Assembly: GCF_007988805.1 (NCBI RefSeq)
Contig: NZ_BJUV01000012.1
Span: forward strand, 34,541 to 98,540
Source: Frigoribacterium faeni
GTDB lineage: Bacteria > Actinomycetota > Actinomycetes > Actinomycetales > Microbacteriaceae
Length of the DNA stretch: 64,000 nt
Direction of reading: 5' to 3'
Shown: one piece after another, positions 19,615-31,088 of the stretch
Numbering within the stretch: the stretch's first letter is position 1
How the letters are laid out: each line of letters begins with the position of its first letter
Translations under genes and position numbers: made by a program
The notes under the pieces: generated by a model
The model's input: only the letters and a program-made list of their open reading frames with translations
What the model was told of the DNA's origin: nothing
The model's database searches: none

Positions 19615-19669
19615 ACCGACCCGCGCCTCCTCGCCCACACGCCCGCACCACCCACCGACGGAAAGCACC

Positions 19670-21478
19670 GTGACCACACCTTCTCCCGCTCCCGAGAGCA
19701 CCATCGTCGACGGCATCCACTACCACCAGCACGACATCGTGATCGTCGGCGCCGGCGGCGCAGGCATGCGGGCGGCCATCGAAGCCGGGCCGAACGCCAG
19801 CACGGCGGTCATCTCGAAGCTCTACCCGACCCGGTCGCACACCGGCGCCGCGCAGGGCGGCATGGCCGCGGCCCTCGCCAACGTCGAGGACGACAACTGG
19901 GAGTGGCACACCTTCGACACCGTCAAGGGCGGCGACTACCTCGTCGACCAGGACGCCGCGGAGATCCTCGCCAAAGAGGCCATCGACGCCGTGCTGGACC
20001 TCGAGAACATGGGCCTGCCGTTCAACCGCACCCCCGAGGGCAAGATCGACCAGCGCCGCTTCGGCGGGCACACGGCCGAGCACGGCAAGAACCCCGTCCG
20101 CCGGGCCTGCTACGCCGCCGACCGCACCGGCCACATGATCCTCCAGACGCTCTACCAGAACTGCGTCAAGCACGGGATCAACTTCTTCAACGAGTTCTAC
20201 GTGCTCGACCTGATCATGGGCGAGATCGACGGCGAGGAGCGCCCGGCCGGCGTCATCGCCTACGAGCTCTCGACGGGCGACCTGCACGTGTTCCAGGGCA
20301 AGGCCGTCATCTTCGCCACCGGCGGCTTCGGCAAGATCTACAAGACGACCTCGAACGCCCACACCCTCACCGGCGACGGCGTCGGCATCATCTGGCGCAA
20401 GGGCCTCCCCCTCGAGGACATGGAGTTCTTCCAGTTCCACCCGACCGGTCTCGCGGGCCTCGGCATCCTCCTCAGCGAGGCCGCCCGCGGCGAGGGCGCC
20501 ATCCTGCGCAACAGCGAGGGCGAGCGCTTCATGGAGCGCTACGCCCCCACGATCAAGGACCTGGCTCCGCGCGACATCGTCGCCCGCTGCATGGCGACGG
20601 AGATCCGCGAGGGGCGGGGCGCGGGTCCCCACAAGGACTACGTCTACCTCGACATCACGCACCTCGACCCGGCCGTGATCGACGCGAAGCTCCCGGACAT
20701 CACCGAGTTCGCCCGCACCTACCTCGGCGTCGAGCCGTACACGGAGCCCGTCCCCGTGCTGCCGACCGCGCACTACGCCATGGGCGGCATCCCGACCAAC
20801 GTCAAGGCCGAGGTGCTCCGCGACAACACGACCGTCGTGCCGGGTCTGTACGCCGCCGGCGAGTGCGCCTGCGTCAGCGTGCACGGGTCGAACCGCCTCG
20901 GCACGAACTCGCTGCTGGACATCAACGTCTTCGGCAAGCGCGCCGGCAACAACGCCGTGGAGTTCGTCAAGGACGCCCCCTGGGTCCCGCTGCCCGACGA
21001 CCCCGCCGCATTCGTGCGCGGGCTCGTCGACGACGTCCGATTCGCCACGGGCACCGAGCGCATCGCCACGCTGCGCAAGGAGCTGCAGGACAGCATGGAC
21101 CGCAACGCCCAGGTCTTCCGCACCGAGGAGACCCTCGACGAGGTGACCCACGTCATCGCCGACCTGCGCGAGCGGTTCAAGAACATCAGCGTGCAGGACA
21201 AGGGCAAGCGGTTCAACACCGACCTCCTCGAGGCCATCGAGCTCGGATTCCTGCTCGACCTCGCCGAGGTCGTCGTCTACTCCGCCCGGTCGCGGCAGGA
21301 GAGCCGCGGCGGGCACTTCCGCGAGGACTACCCGACACGCGACGACGAGAACTGGCTGGTGCACACGATGGCCTACCTCACCGGCGACGCGCACTCGTCG
21401 CTGGCCGGCGACCACATCCGCCTCGACACCAAGCCCGTCGTGATCACGAACTACCAGCCGATGGAACGGAAGTACTGA
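19670..21478 (+). CDS. sdhA: Succinate dehydrogenase flavoprotein subunit
   Basis: A 602-residue FAD subunit oxidising succinate to fumarate. Seen are the dinucleotide fold [18 protein letters not shown], the covalent-FAD His in [23 protein letters not shown], the catalytic Arg in [10 protein letters not shown], and [10 protein letters not shown]. It starts at a GTG with GGAAAG upstream. It is part of sdhCDAB, one base before sdhB. Confidence 0.96.
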   Translation: MTTPSPAPESTIVDGIHYHQHDIVIVGAGGAGMRAAIEAGPNASTAVISKLYPTRSHTGAAQGGMAAALANVEDDNWEWHTFDTVKGGDYLVDQDAAEILAKEAIDAVLDLENMGLPFNRTPEGKIDQRRFGGHTAEHGKNPVRRACYAADRTGHMILQTLYQNCVKHGINFFNEFYVLDLIMGEIDGEERPAGVIAYELSTGDLHVFQGKAVIFATGGFGKIYKTTSNAHTLTGDGVGIIWRKGLPLEDMEFFQFHPTGLAGLGILLSEAARGEGAILRNSEGERFMERYAPTIKDLAPRDIVARCMATEIREGRGAGPHKDYVYLDITHLDPAVIDAKLPDITEFARTYLGVEPYTEPVPVLPTAHYAMGGIPTNVKAEVLRDNTTVVPGLYAAGECACVSVHGSNRLGTNSLLDINVFGKRAGNNAVEFVKDAPWVPLPDDPAAFVRGLVDDVRFATGTERIATLRKELQDSMDRNAQVFRTEETLDEVTHVIADLRERFKNISVQDKGKRFNTDLLEAIELGFLLDLAEVVVYSARSRQESRGGHFREDYPTRDDENWLVHTMAYLTGDAHSSLAGDHIRLDTKPVVITNYQPMERKY

Positions 21479-21479
21479 C

Positions 21480-22235
21480 ATGAGCACCGCAGTCCTCGAG
21501 AACTCCCCCGCGGGCGCCGACGCCGTCCCCACCTTCACGGCCACGCTGATCATCCGTCGATTCGACCCGGAGGTCGACAGCGAACCGCGCTGGCAGGACT
21601 TCGACGTCGAGGTCCTCCCCACCGACCGCGTCCTCGACGCGCTGCACCAGATCAAGTGGGAGCAGGACGGCTCGCTCACGTTCCGTCGCTCGTGCGCCCA
21701 CGGCATCTGCGGCTCCGACGCCATGCGCATCAACGGCCGCAACCGCCTCGCCTGCAAGACGCTCATCAAGGACCTCGATCTGACGCAGCCGATCTACGTC
21801 GAGGCCATCAAGGGGCTCCCTCTCGAGAAGGACCTCGTCGTCGACATGGAGCCCTTCTTCAAGTCCTACCGGGAGATCCAGCCGTTCCTGATGGCGTCGA
21901 GCAAGCCCGAGAAGGAGCGCCTGCAGAGCGCGACCGAGCGTGCCCGCTTCGACGACACGACCAAGTGCATCCTCTGCGCGGCCTGCACCTCGAGCTGCCC
22001 CGTCTTCTGGACGGACGGCCAGTACTTCGGCCCCGCCGCCATCGTCAACGCGCACCGCTTCATCTTCGACTCGCGCGACGAGGGATCCCAGGTCCGCCTC
22101 GACATCCTCAACGACAAAGAGGGCGTCTGGCGCTGCCGCACGACCTTCAACTGCACCGAGGCCTGCCCCCGCGGCATCCAGGTGACCCAGGCCATCGCCG
22201 AGGTCAAGCAGGCGGTGCTGCGCGGCCACGCCTGA
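21480..22235 (+). CDS. sdhB: Succinate dehydrogenase iron-sulfur subunit
   Basis: A 251-residue subunit with three clusters. The N-terminal ferredoxin domain has RSCAHGICGSDAM and a fourth Cys in RLAC for the 2Fe-2S centre. The C-terminal CILCAACTSSCPVFW and CRTTFNCTEACPRGIQ hold the 4Fe-4S and 3Fe-4S centres. It links the flavoprotein to the membrane anchors and ends at a strong hairpin. Confidence 0.96.
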   Translation: MSTAVLENSPAGADAVPTFTATLIIRRFDPEVDSEPRWQDFDVEVLPTDRVLDALHQIKWEQDGSLTFRRSCAHGICGSDAMRINGRNRLACKTLIKDLDLTQPIYVEAIKGLPLEKDLVVDMEPFFKSYREIQPFLMASSKPEKERLQSATERARFDDTTKCILCAACTSSCPVFWTDGQYFGPAAIVNAHRFIFDSRDEGSQVRLDILNDKEGVWRCRTTFNCTEACPRGIQVTQAIAEVKQAVLRGHA

Positions 22236-22247
22236 GAGACGATCCTC

Positions 22248-22281
22248 ACGACGGCGCCGGGCTCACGCCCGGCGCCGTCGT
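22248..22281. terminator. Terminator of the sdh operon
   Basis: A perfect 15-bp stem (22248-22262 with 22267-22281) has the loop TCAC. It lies between sdhB and a converging minus-strand gene, so it may act in both directions. Confidence 0.85.
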
Positions 22282-22307
22282 CGGTCGTGGCGTGGATCCG
22301 GCGCAGG

Positions 22308-22655
22308 TCAGTCGTCTTCGACGATGCAGACGGCGTCGAGCGCCAGGGCCAGTCGCAGGGCGACCGAGACGCCGATCTCGCCGTCGTCGCCGAGCGGGGC
22401 CGACGCGTCGATCCAGAACACGGGGAGGCTCACCTCGGGAGGGTGGGGCAGCAGCCGTTCGATCTCTCCGGCGGTCGCCAGCTCCTGGGCGCCGTAGACG
22501 GTCAGAAGCGCCCGGCCGCCGCGGGCGAAGACCTGCGACGCCGTACCGCCGTCGATCTCGCGTACGCCGAACGACTCGTCGACGGCGCGGGCGGCCGTGG
22601 CGAGGTCGAGCCCGTCGGGGATCTGGGGACTCAGGATCGTGACGTCACGGGGCAC
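22308..22655 (-). CDS. Hypothetical protein, coupled to the upstream DUF6177-like gene
   Basis: A 115-residue acidic protein with no recognised domain. It begins VPRDVTILSPQIPDGLDL and ends IVEDD. The GTG start overlaps the end of the upstream gene by 11 bases, so the two are co-translated and probably act together. High third-position GC and an orderly mix of hydrophobic and charged residues support coding. It may be a cytosolic partner of its neighbour; no function is proposed. Confidence 0.6.
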   Translation of the reverse strand: MPRDVTILSPQIPDGLDLATAARAVDESFGVREIDGGTASQVFARGGRALLTVYGAQELATAGEIERLLPHPPEVSLPVFWIDASAPLGDDGEIGVSVALRLALALDAVCIVEDD

Positions 22656-23820
22656 CGTCGCGTGCCTCCTCGGCTCCGTCGTCGTCCGGGTCGGCGTCGC
22701 TCGCCGACGACCCCGCGATGCCGATGACGCCGGGCATCCGGCTCTCGTGCAGCAGGTCGAACTCGTGGAGGTCCTCCTCCCACGCCTGGAGGAGAGGCGT
22801 CGACACGAGGGTCGCGAGCCGATCCGGGCCGACGGCCTCGAGCGTCTCGTGGAGGGCGTCCCAGCCCGACGTCGTGGCATCGCCGAGAGGGACGACGTAG
22901 GCCGGCAGTCGAGGGCGACCCACGACCCTGACGGTGTCGCGGGTGGGCAGCACCGACAGGTCGAGGCCGAGGCGCTTGACCGACGGCGCACCGATCAGGA
23001 GGGCGACGGGGTTCGGGGGCGGGTAGGTGACGGCCCGCGCACAGCGATCGATCTCGCCCTCGCGCGCGACGACGAGCGCGAACGTGGGCAGGGTCGTCTC
23101 GGCGATCTCGGTGAGGGCGTCGGTGAGCCGGCCGATGGCCGCGTCGAGGTCCCGACCGTCGACCGGGTGGGTGACGTCGGCGGTCAGAGCGGTGGTCTCC
23201 TCGATGCCGTGCTCGGTCACCCGGGCGGTGATCGTCGCCGACACGTGCGGCCCCTCGGCGATGAAGCGCACGGTGTCGGGGGCGGAGTGCCGCGCGTGCT
23301 GCGTCATCACCCAGCGGTCCCAGCCGTGCAGGAGCGGTTCGGTGGTGCCCCAGGAGACCGGCGACCCGCCTGAGATGGCCGACGTCAGGACCTCGAGCGC
23401 ACCTCCGAGGCTGGTGTCGTGGGAGGCGCGGTGCAGGACGGTCAGGTCGACGGTCAACTGCGGGGTCGTGTCGACGGCGGGGCGGATGACGGGCGGCGCG
23501 GCGGCGACGGAGCCGTCCTCCTCGACCGGCGCTCCGGCCGCGTCGACGTCCTCGTAGGGCAGGCCGCTCAACCCGTCGCGATAGCCGCCCTCGTCGTCCC
23601 GGACGACCCAGGCGCCACCCGCCTCGACCAGGGCGGAGCGGAACCCGACGGTCAGACGAGAGCGTTCTCCCGTGACCAGGACGACGCGTCGTCGGTGGCG
23701 CTTCCGTCTCAGGAGGTCGGACATCGGCCGGCTGAGGCGGACGACCCCGGCACGACCGTCGATGCGGACGACGCGCGGAGTGACCGCATCGACCAACGGG
23801 TGTCGTATTGGGGTTCCCAC
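22645..23820 (-). CDS. Hypothetical protein, resembling DUF6177 family
   Basis: A 391-residue soluble protein. An N-terminal patch reads RLSRPMSDLLRRKRHRRR, followed by an acidic, Ala-rich linker and a C-terminal alpha/beta region (LTVDLTVLHRASHDTSLGG to RVVGRPRLPAYVVPLGD). My recollection is that this resembles the actinobacterial DUF6177 family, often found near type VII secretion or polymorphic-toxin genes; I could not check this. The GTG at 23818-23820 is chosen because CAGACT lies 6 bases upstream. It is transcribed away from the gene at 24018. Confidence 0.6.
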   Translation of the reverse strand: MGTPIRHPLVDAVTPRVVRIDGRAGVVRLSRPMSDLLRRKRHRRRVVLVTGERSRLTVGFRSALVEAGGAWVVRDDEGGYRDGLSGLPYEDVDAAGAPVEEDGSVAAAPPVIRPAVDTTPQLTVDLTVLHRASHDTSLGGALEVLTSAISGGSPVSWGTTEPLLHGWDRWVMTQHARHSAPDTVRFIAEGPHVSATITARVTEHGIEETTALTADVTHPVDGRDLDAAIGRLTDALTEIAETTLPTFALVVAREGEIDRCARAVTYPPPNPVALLIGAPSVKRLGLDLSVLPTRDTVRVVGRPRLPAYVVPLGDATTSGWDALHETLEAVGPDRLATLVSTPLLQAWEEDLHEFDLLHESRMPGVIGIAGSSASDADPDDDGAEEARDGAP

Positions 23821-23826
23821 ACCACC

Positions 23827-23832
23827 AGTCTG
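23827..23832 (-). promoter_or_regulatory. Possible -10 box of the DUF6177-like gene
   Basis: CAGACT on the minus strand is 6 bases before the GTG start. Confidence 0.4.
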
Positions 23833-23936
23833 CTCCGCGGACGTCCGAGTCGACCGGATCCACGACGATCGACCAGGAACCGCGGGGAGCGACGAGGGCG
23901 CCGTGACGGGCGGCGCACCGACCGGGACGGTCCGCC

Positions 23937-23942
23937 TAAGCT
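23937..23942 (+). promoter_or_regulatory. Possible -10 box upstream of the 24018 gene
   Basis: TAAGCT fits TAnnnT and would give a leader of about 70 bases before the ATG at 24018. Confidence 0.35.
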
Positions 23943-24017
23943 GGTGAGAGCTCCTCACGGGTCGGCACATCCCCCGCGGCGGCGCAGACCCCCACCCCGA
24001 CCGAGAGGCCGAGACGC

Positions 24018-24461
24018 ATGGACGTCACCCGCCAGCAGCAGCTGCAGAACGAGATCGCCGCGACGTTCGCGGAGTCGCTCGTCGATCACGACTGGGCGGA
24101 GGCGACGCTGTTCCTGATCGAGGTCGGCTCGATCTCGCGCGTCTGGGTCGATGCCCTCGACGCGACGGGCAGCGCCCGACAGGGCCTCTCCGTGCCCGAC
24201 GTGGCGCCGACCGGCTCGCTCCTCCGCGAGACGATGGCCGACCCCGACAAGGGCGCCTGGTTCTCGCTCGCACTGACCCTGACGCGCGACGGCTCGTTCA
24301 CGGCGAGGTTCAACCTCGATCGCCGTGTCTACGACGACGCCGCCTCGCCGTTCGAGCCCGGTGGGGCCGGCGAGGTGCCGTCGGACTCCGACTACCTCGC
24401 CGACCTCGAACGGTTCCCGCGGGCGGAGAAGTACCGCCCGTCGTGGCTGCCGGTCGGCTGA
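24018..24461 (+). CDS. Hypothetical protein, possible immunity protein (YezG/DUF600-like)
   Basis: A 147-residue acidic cytosolic protein. It starts with a Gln-rich helix, has a central strand-rich part (ATLFLIEVGSISRVWVDAL) and ends with DYLADLERFPRAEKYRPSWL. The terminal pattern, an acidic Tyr-rich turn then FPR..E...P.WL, is one I associate with actinobacterial immunity proteins of polymorphic toxins; this is inference from memory. GAGAGG supplies a ribosome-binding site. No matching toxin gene is present. It stands alone between divergent and convergent neighbours. Confidence 0.55.
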   Translation: MDVTRQQQLQNEIAATFAESLVDHDWAEATLFLIEVGSISRVWVDALDATGSARQGLSVPDVAPTGSLLRETMADPDKGAWFSLALTLTRDGSFTARFNLDRRVYDDAASPFEPGGAGEVPSDSDYLADLERFPRAEKYRPSWLPVG

Positions 24462-24477
24462 CCGGGCCGCCCGTGGG

Positions 24478-26127
24478 CTAGACGGCGACGGCCTCGGCCG
24501 CTTCGCGGGCTCCGGAGGCGGTGCTGGCGTCGACCGCGGCGGCCGCCAGCGCGCGTGCCTGCTCGAGCGTGTACTTCGACAGCTCGAGACGGACGTCGGC
24601 GAGCGCCGCGGGGGTCATCGACAGCGTGGTCGCGCCGAGTCCGACGAGCACGACGGCCAGCAGCGGATCGGCCGCGGCCTCGCCGCAGATGCCCACCGGC
24701 TTGCCGGCGGTCGCGCCGGCCTCGCCCAGGGCGCGCACCAGCCGCAGCACAGCGGGGTGCCACGGGTCCTGATAGGACGCGACCGACCCGAGCATGCGGT
24801 CGGCGGCGAGGGTGTACTGCGTGAGGTCGTTCGTCCCGATGCTGACGAAGTCGGCACTGCGGAACACCTGGTCGGCCAGCACGGCGAGCGACGGCACCTC
24901 GGCCATCACGCCGACGGTCTTCAGGCCGAGCTCCCGGCCGAGGGCCACGAAGTACTCGGTCTCCTCCGCGTCGCTGACCATCGGGGCCATGACCCAGAGA
25001 TCGGCCGTCGTGGCGGCCTGCGCCGCGGCGAGCGCCGTGAGCTGGTCGCGCAGGATCTGCTCCTTGACGCGCAGCGCGCGGAGTCCGCGGAGGCCGAGGG
25101 CCGGGTTCTCCTCGTGGGCGTCGTTGAGGAAGCTCAGGGGCTTGTCGGCGCCGGCGTCGAGCGCCCGGACGACGACCTTCTTACCCGGGAACGCCTCGAG
25201 CAGTGCGGTGTAGCTGGCGGTCTGACTCTCGACGGTCGGGGCGGTCGACGAGCCGAGGAAGAGGAACTCGGTTCGGAACAGGCCGACGCCCTCGGCTCCG
25301 AGCGCGACGGCACCCGCCGCCTCGTCGGGCGACCCGAGGTTGGCGAGCAGGGGCACGGCGTGGCCGTCGGCGAGGGCGCCGTCGGTGAGGGGCGCGGCGG
25401 CGGCGACGAGGCGGTCCGCGATGCGCTTCTCGGCGGCCGCGACCTCGTCGGCGCCGGGGTCGACGGTCACGACGCCGGTCGCGGCGTCGGCCACGACGAC
25501 GGTGCCGTCGGCGAGGTCGAGAGCGCCGGTCACGCCGACGATGGCGGGGATCGACTTCGACCGGGCGAGGATCGCGGTGTGCGAGGTCGGCCCCCCGTCG
25601 CGGGTGATCAGCGCCAACACCTTGTCGAGGTCGAGCAGCGCGGTGTCGGCGGGGGCCAGGTCGGGTGCGACCAGGACGAACGGGGTGTCGCTCTCGGGGA
25701 CGCCGGGGGCCGGCACGCCGCGCAGGGAGGCGATGACGCGCTGGGAGACGTCGCCGAGGTCGGCGGCCCGCTCGGCCATGTAGCCGCCCATTCCCACGAG
25801 CATGTCCTGGAAGGCCGCGAACGCCTCGAAGACGGCCCGCTCGCCCGTCGCGCCGTCGGCGATCCGCTGCTCGACGTCGTCGGTGAGGGTCGGGTCCTGC
25901 GCCATGAGGGCCTGGGCGTCGAGGACGTCCTTCGCCTCGCCGCCCGCCTTCTCGCCTCGGGCGGCGAGGTCGTCCGCCACGAGTCCGAGCGACCGGGTCA
26001 CCGCGGCGAACTCGACGTCCGCCTCGGCCGTGCGCTTGTCGGCGCTCGGCTCGGGGAGGGGATCCGGCATCCGGAGGATCGGGCCGACGGCCACTCCGCG
26101 TCCGACGCCAACGCCCTGTAGTGCCAC
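24478..26127 (-). CDS. ptsI: Phosphoenolpyruvate-protein phosphotransferase (PTS enzyme I)
   Basis: A 549-residue enzyme that takes phosphate from PEP onto His183 in GGPTSHTAILARS and passes it to HPr. The C-terminal PEP-binding barrel has LFRTEFLFLG and GICGEAAADPLLA. The GTG start gives the family N-terminus ALQGVGVGRGVAVGP, with AGAGG 8 bases upstream; earlier in-frame ATGs add unrelated sequence. The HPr gene is not adjacent. It could power the orphan IIA/IIB pair at 6.8-7.5 kb along with other systems elsewhere. Confidence 0.95.
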   Translation of the reverse strand: MALQGVGVGRGVAVGPILRMPDPLPEPSADKRTAEADVEFAAVTRSLGLVADDLAARGEKAGGEAKDVLDAQALMAQDPTLTDDVEQRIADGATGERAVFEAFAAFQDMLVGMGGYMAERAADLGDVSQRVIASLRGVPAPGVPESDTPFVLVAPDLAPADTALLDLDKVLALITRDGGPTSHTAILARSKSIPAIVGVTGALDLADGTVVVADAATGVVTVDPGADEVAAAEKRIADRLVAAAAPLTDGALADGHAVPLLANLGSPDEAAGAVALGAEGVGLFRTEFLFLGSSTAPTVESQTASYTALLEAFPGKKVVVRALDAGADKPLSFLNDAHEENPALGLRGLRALRVKEQILRDQLTALAAAQAATTADLWVMAPMVSDAEETEYFVALGRELGLKTVGVMAEVPSLAVLADQVFRSADFVSIGTNDLTQYTLAADRMLGSVASYQDPWHPAVLRLVRALGEAGATAGKPVGICGEAAADPLLAVVLVGLGATTLSMTPAALADVRLELSKYTLEQARALAAAAVDASTASGAREAAEAVAV

Positions 26128-26264
26128 TGTGAAACCTCTTCGTGTCGGTGAGTCCGGGTACGCGAGCGCGGGCACCCGGTGGTGCGCGTCGTGCTCGCAG
26201 TCGCCTGACATCGTACGCGAGAGCCGCCTGGGAGCGGGGACCGGACGCGGGGTCCGACCGCCCC

Positions 26265-26270
26265 TAACCT
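26265..26270 (+). promoter_or_regulatory. -10 box of the yihY-like gene (leaderless)
   Basis: TAACCT lies 6 bases before the ATG at 26277. Confidence 0.6.
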
Positions 26271-26276
26271 GGGACG

Positions 26277-27413
26277 ATGCGACGACGACGAGACGATGAG
26301 CCGTCGACGGACGCGCCGGGGTCGGTCGAGGCCGGGCCGCAGGGCGACGCTCGCGCCCGACCCGCGACCGCGGTGCGGGCGACCGGCGCGCGCGTCGCCG
26401 CCGCCCGCCCGGTCCGGGTCGTCGGCCGCTACGTGGCCGCCAAGGGGCCGCTCCTGGCGGCCGGTCTCACCTACCAGGCCCTGTTCGCGCTCTTCGCGGG
26501 GCTCTGGGTCGGCTTCTCCGTCGCCGGGTTCGTCGTGTCCGGCGACGAGGCCCTGAGCGATCAGCTCGTGGTCTTCATCCGCTCGGCGGTGCCCGGTCTC
26601 ATCCAGGACGAGTCCGGCGCCGGCGTCGTCGACCCCGAGGCGCTGCTCGACGCGAGCGTCTTCGGCTGGACGGGCGCCATCGCCCTCGTCGGTCTGCTCT
26701 TCTCGTCGATCGCGCTCTTCGGCAGCATGCGGGACTCCGTCCGCACGATCTTCCGGGCCGCCTCCCCCGCGACCCCGCTCGTCCGCCTGCTGCTGCGCGA
26801 CCTGGCCCTCGCGCTGGCGTTCGGGGCCGCCGTGGTCGTCTCGGCCGCCCTGTCGCTGCTCAGCACCTCGGCCGTCCGCTGGGTCCTGCATCTGCTCGAT
26901 CTGTCGACGACCTCCCCGACGGCGGTCGTCCTGCTGCGCGTGACGGCGCTGCTGCTCGTGTTCGCCTTCGACGCCGCCGTGCTCGCCGCTCTGTTCCGGG
27001 TGCTGGCGGGGCTGCACATCCCCGGCCGGCGCCTCCTCGTCGGATCGTCGATCGGCGCCGCGGGCTTCGTCCTGCTCACGGTCGTCGGCGCGACGCTGCT
27101 GCGCGCGACGGGCAACAACCCGCTGCTGGCGTCGTTCGCCGCGATCATCGGGCTGCTGATCGTGATCGACCTGCTCTGCCAGGTGCTGCTGCTCGCGGCC
27201 TCGTGGATCGCCGTCGGCATGGACGACATCGGCGTGCTCGCCGATCCGCACCAGGAGGCCGAACGTCTGCGGCTGCTCGAGGAGGAGCGGATCGCCCAGG
27301 AGGCGCGGGTCGCGACCCGGTCGGGGCGCCTCGTCGAGGCCGTCCGAGGGGTCGTCCACCGCCTGCCCCGGCCCTCACGCGGTCGCGGCACGGGTGACGG
27401 TGGCCGCCGGTAG
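26277..27413 (+). CDS. YihY/BrkB-family integral membrane protein
   Basis: A 378-residue member of the YihY (formerly ribonuclease BN) family. A basic, disordered cytoplasmic head of about 45 residues precedes six predicted helices; the conserved AAGLTYQALFALFAGLW lies at helix 1, and the last helices carry GLLIVIDLLCQVLLL. The Arg/Glu-rich C-terminal tail of about 60 residues is cytoplasmic. The molecular function is not established. Its stop TAG overlaps the -10 box of xthA. Confidence 0.85.
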   Translation: MRRRRDDEPSTDAPGSVEAGPQGDARARPATAVRATGARVAAARPVRVVGRYVAAKGPLLAAGLTYQALFALFAGLWVGFSVAGFVVSGDEALSDQLVVFIRSAVPGLIQDESGAGVVDPEALLDASVFGWTGAIALVGLLFSSIALFGSMRDSVRTIFRAASPATPLVRLLLRDLALALAFGAAVVVSAALSLLSTSAVRWVLHLLDLSTTSPTAVVLLRVTALLLVFAFDAAVLAALFRVLAGLHIPGRRLLVGSSIGAAGFVLLTVVGATLLRATGNNPLLASFAAIIGLLIVIDLLCQVLLLAASWIAVGMDDIGVLADPHQEAERLRLLEEERIAQEARVATRSGRLVEAVRGVVHRLPRPSRGRGTGDGGRR

Positions 27414-27416
27414 TGT
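27411..27416 (+). promoter_or_regulatory. -10 box of xthA (leaderless), overlapping the yihY stop
   Basis: TAGTGT is 7 bases before the ATG at 27424, and its TAG is also the stop codon of the upstream gene. Confidence 0.6.
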
Positions 27417-27423
27417 TCTGCCC

Positions 27424-29332
<1,909 letters not shown>

Positions 29333-29334
29333 CG

Positions 29335-29979
29335 ATGCGCCCGTTCGTGCTCGAGTCCGATGCGGTGCGTCTGTCCGTGCCCGAACGGGGCGACATCGAC
29401 GCCATCGTCGAGTCCTGCCAGGACCCCGAGCTGCAGAGGTTCACCACCGTCCCGACGCCCTACGACCGGTCCGACGCCGAGTTCTTCCTGGCGCGCATCG
29501 TCGATCACGGTTGGTCGACCGGCCGCGAGTACACCTGGGGTCTGCGAGCGCCCGGATCGTCGGAGCTCGTCGGCATGGTGAGCCTGCGGTTCGGCGACCA
29601 CGACATCGGCTTCTGGACCTCCCCCGCGGCCCGCGGCCGCGGCCTCATGTCGGCCGCGGTCCGGCTCGTCGCCGACTGGGCCTTCGAGCAGGGCGACGTC
29701 GCGCAGATCTACTGGGAGGGCTATCTCGACAACGACGGGTCCGCCGCCGTCGCCCGCTCGACCGGCTTCACCTACACCGGAGTCGGCGAGGGCCTCCACC
29801 CCGGCCGGGACGGGGCCCGACCCCTGTGCCGCAAGGGGCTGCTGCGAGCGACCGACGACCGGACGGTCAAACCGGGCTGGCCGCTGCCCGCCGCGTCGGC
29901 GGAATACCCGCGCCCTGCGGACGTTGATCTCAGAGGTCCGGCCGCGAACGACTCCGTGACCGGACCGGAGAGACCATGA
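29335..29979 (+). CDS. GNAT-family N-acetyltransferase (RimJ/RimL-like)
   Basis: A 214-residue acetyl-CoA-dependent acyltransferase. The RimJ-like start is FVLESDAVRLSVPERGDIDAI; the acetyl-CoA loop is SPAARGRGLMSAAV; the EGYLDNDGSAAVARSTGF segment is the family's helix-turn near the C-terminus. The last 40 or so residues are Pro- and charge-rich and probably disordered. The ATG lies 2 bases after the trpS stop, and its stop overlaps the ribD ATG. The substrate is unknown, perhaps a protein N-terminus. Confidence 0.85.
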   Translation: MRPFVLESDAVRLSVPERGDIDAIVESCQDPELQRFTTVPTPYDRSDAEFFLARIVDHGWSTGREYTWGLRAPGSSELVGMVSLRFGDHDIGFWTSPAARGRGLMSAAVRLVADWAFEQGDVAQIYWEGYLDNDGSAAVARSTGFTYTGVGEGLHPGRDGARPLCRKGLLRATDDRTVKPGWPLPAASAEYPRPADVDLRGPAANDSVTGPERP

Positions 29980-31088
29980 GCACCCCGTCGAGCCGACGCG
30001 ACGACTCCGGTCCCGACGACGGCTCGACGACCGCTGCCGCGGGAGAGACGTCCGACCTCCCGTCCGACGGACCCTACGACCACGCCATGCGGCGGGCCCT
30101 CGCGCTCGCCCTCGGCGGGACGAGCCTCGGCCCCAACCCGCAGGTGGGCTGCGTCCTGCTGCGCGCCGACGGGACGATCGCCGCGGAGGGCTGGCACCGC
30201 GGAGCCGGCACCGCCCATGCCGAGGTCGACGCCCTGTCGCACCTCTCCCCCGACGAGCCTCAAGGGCTGACCGCCGTCGTGACGCTCGAGCCCTGCGATC
30301 ACACCGGGCGGACGGGCCCGTGCAGCGAGGCCCTGATCCGAGCCGGGGTGGCGCGGGTCGTGTACGCGGTCGACGACCCGGGCGACGCCTCCTCGGGTGG
30401 CGCCACGCGCCTCCTCGGGGCCGGGATCGACGTCGTGTCGGGCGTCCTCGCCGACGAGGCCGAGGAGACCATCCGCCCGTGGCTCGTCGCCGCGCGGTCG
30501 GGTCGCCCGTTCGTCACGCTCAAGTGGGCTTCCAGCCTCGACGGGCGCTCGGCCGCCGCCGACGCCACCAGCCGCTGGATCACCGGCACGGCGGCACGTC
30601 AGCACGTCCACGAGCAGCGGGCCGCGCACGACGCGATCCTCGTCGGCACCGGCACCGTGCTGGCCGACGACCCCAGCCTGACGGCGCGCGGCGACGCCGG
30701 CGAGCTGCTCCCCGACCAGCCGCTGCCCGTCGTCGTCGGACGCCGTGCCGTTCCCGCGGACGCCGCCCTGCGTCGCCATCCCCGCGAGCTCGTCGAGACC
30801 GGCACGCGCGACCTCCACGCCGTGCTCGCCGACCTCTTCGCCCGCGGCGTGCGGCGGCTCTTCGTCGAGGGCGGCCCGACCGTCGCCAGCGAGTTCGTCC
30901 GCCTCGGGCTCGTCGACGACTACCTCGTGTACCTCGCACCGACCCTGATCGGCGGCCCCCGCGTGGCCCTCGGCGATCTCGGCGTCGACACCATCGGCGA
31001 TCAACGCCGACTGACCGTGACCCGTGTCACCCCCCTCGGCGACGACCTGCTGATCGCCGCCCGCGCCCAGCCCCGGAGAACACCATGA
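29976..31088 (+). CDS. ribD: Bifunctional riboflavin deaminase/reductase
   Basis: A 370-residue enzyme for steps two and three of riboflavin synthesis: deamination then side-chain reduction of the pyrimidine from GTP. The deaminase domain has GTAHAEVDAL and LEPCDHTGRTGPC for zinc; the reductase domain has KWASSLDGRSAAA and RLFVEGGPTVASEF. The start overlaps the GNAT stop (ATGA) and the stop overlaps ribA. The short segment PGDASSG at about residues 134-140 comes from a 22-base sequence also found in the ABC exporter gene at 34639-34660. Confidence 0.94.
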   Translation: MSTPSSRRDDSGPDDGSTTAAAGETSDLPSDGPYDHAMRRALALALGGTSLGPNPQVGCVLLRADGTIAAEGWHRGAGTAHAEVDALSHLSPDEPQGLTAVVTLEPCDHTGRTGPCSEALIRAGVARVVYAVDDPGDASSGGATRLLGAGIDVVSGVLADEAEETIRPWLVAARSGRPFVTLKWASSLDGRSAAADATSRWITGTAARQHVHEQRAAHDAILVGTGTVLADDPSLTARGDAGELLPDQPLPVVVGRRAVPADAALRRHPRELVETGTRDLHAVLADLFARGVRRLFVEGGPTVASEFVRLGLVDDYLVYLAPTLIGGPRVALGDLGVDTIGDQRRLTVTRVTPLGDDLLIAARAQPRRTP

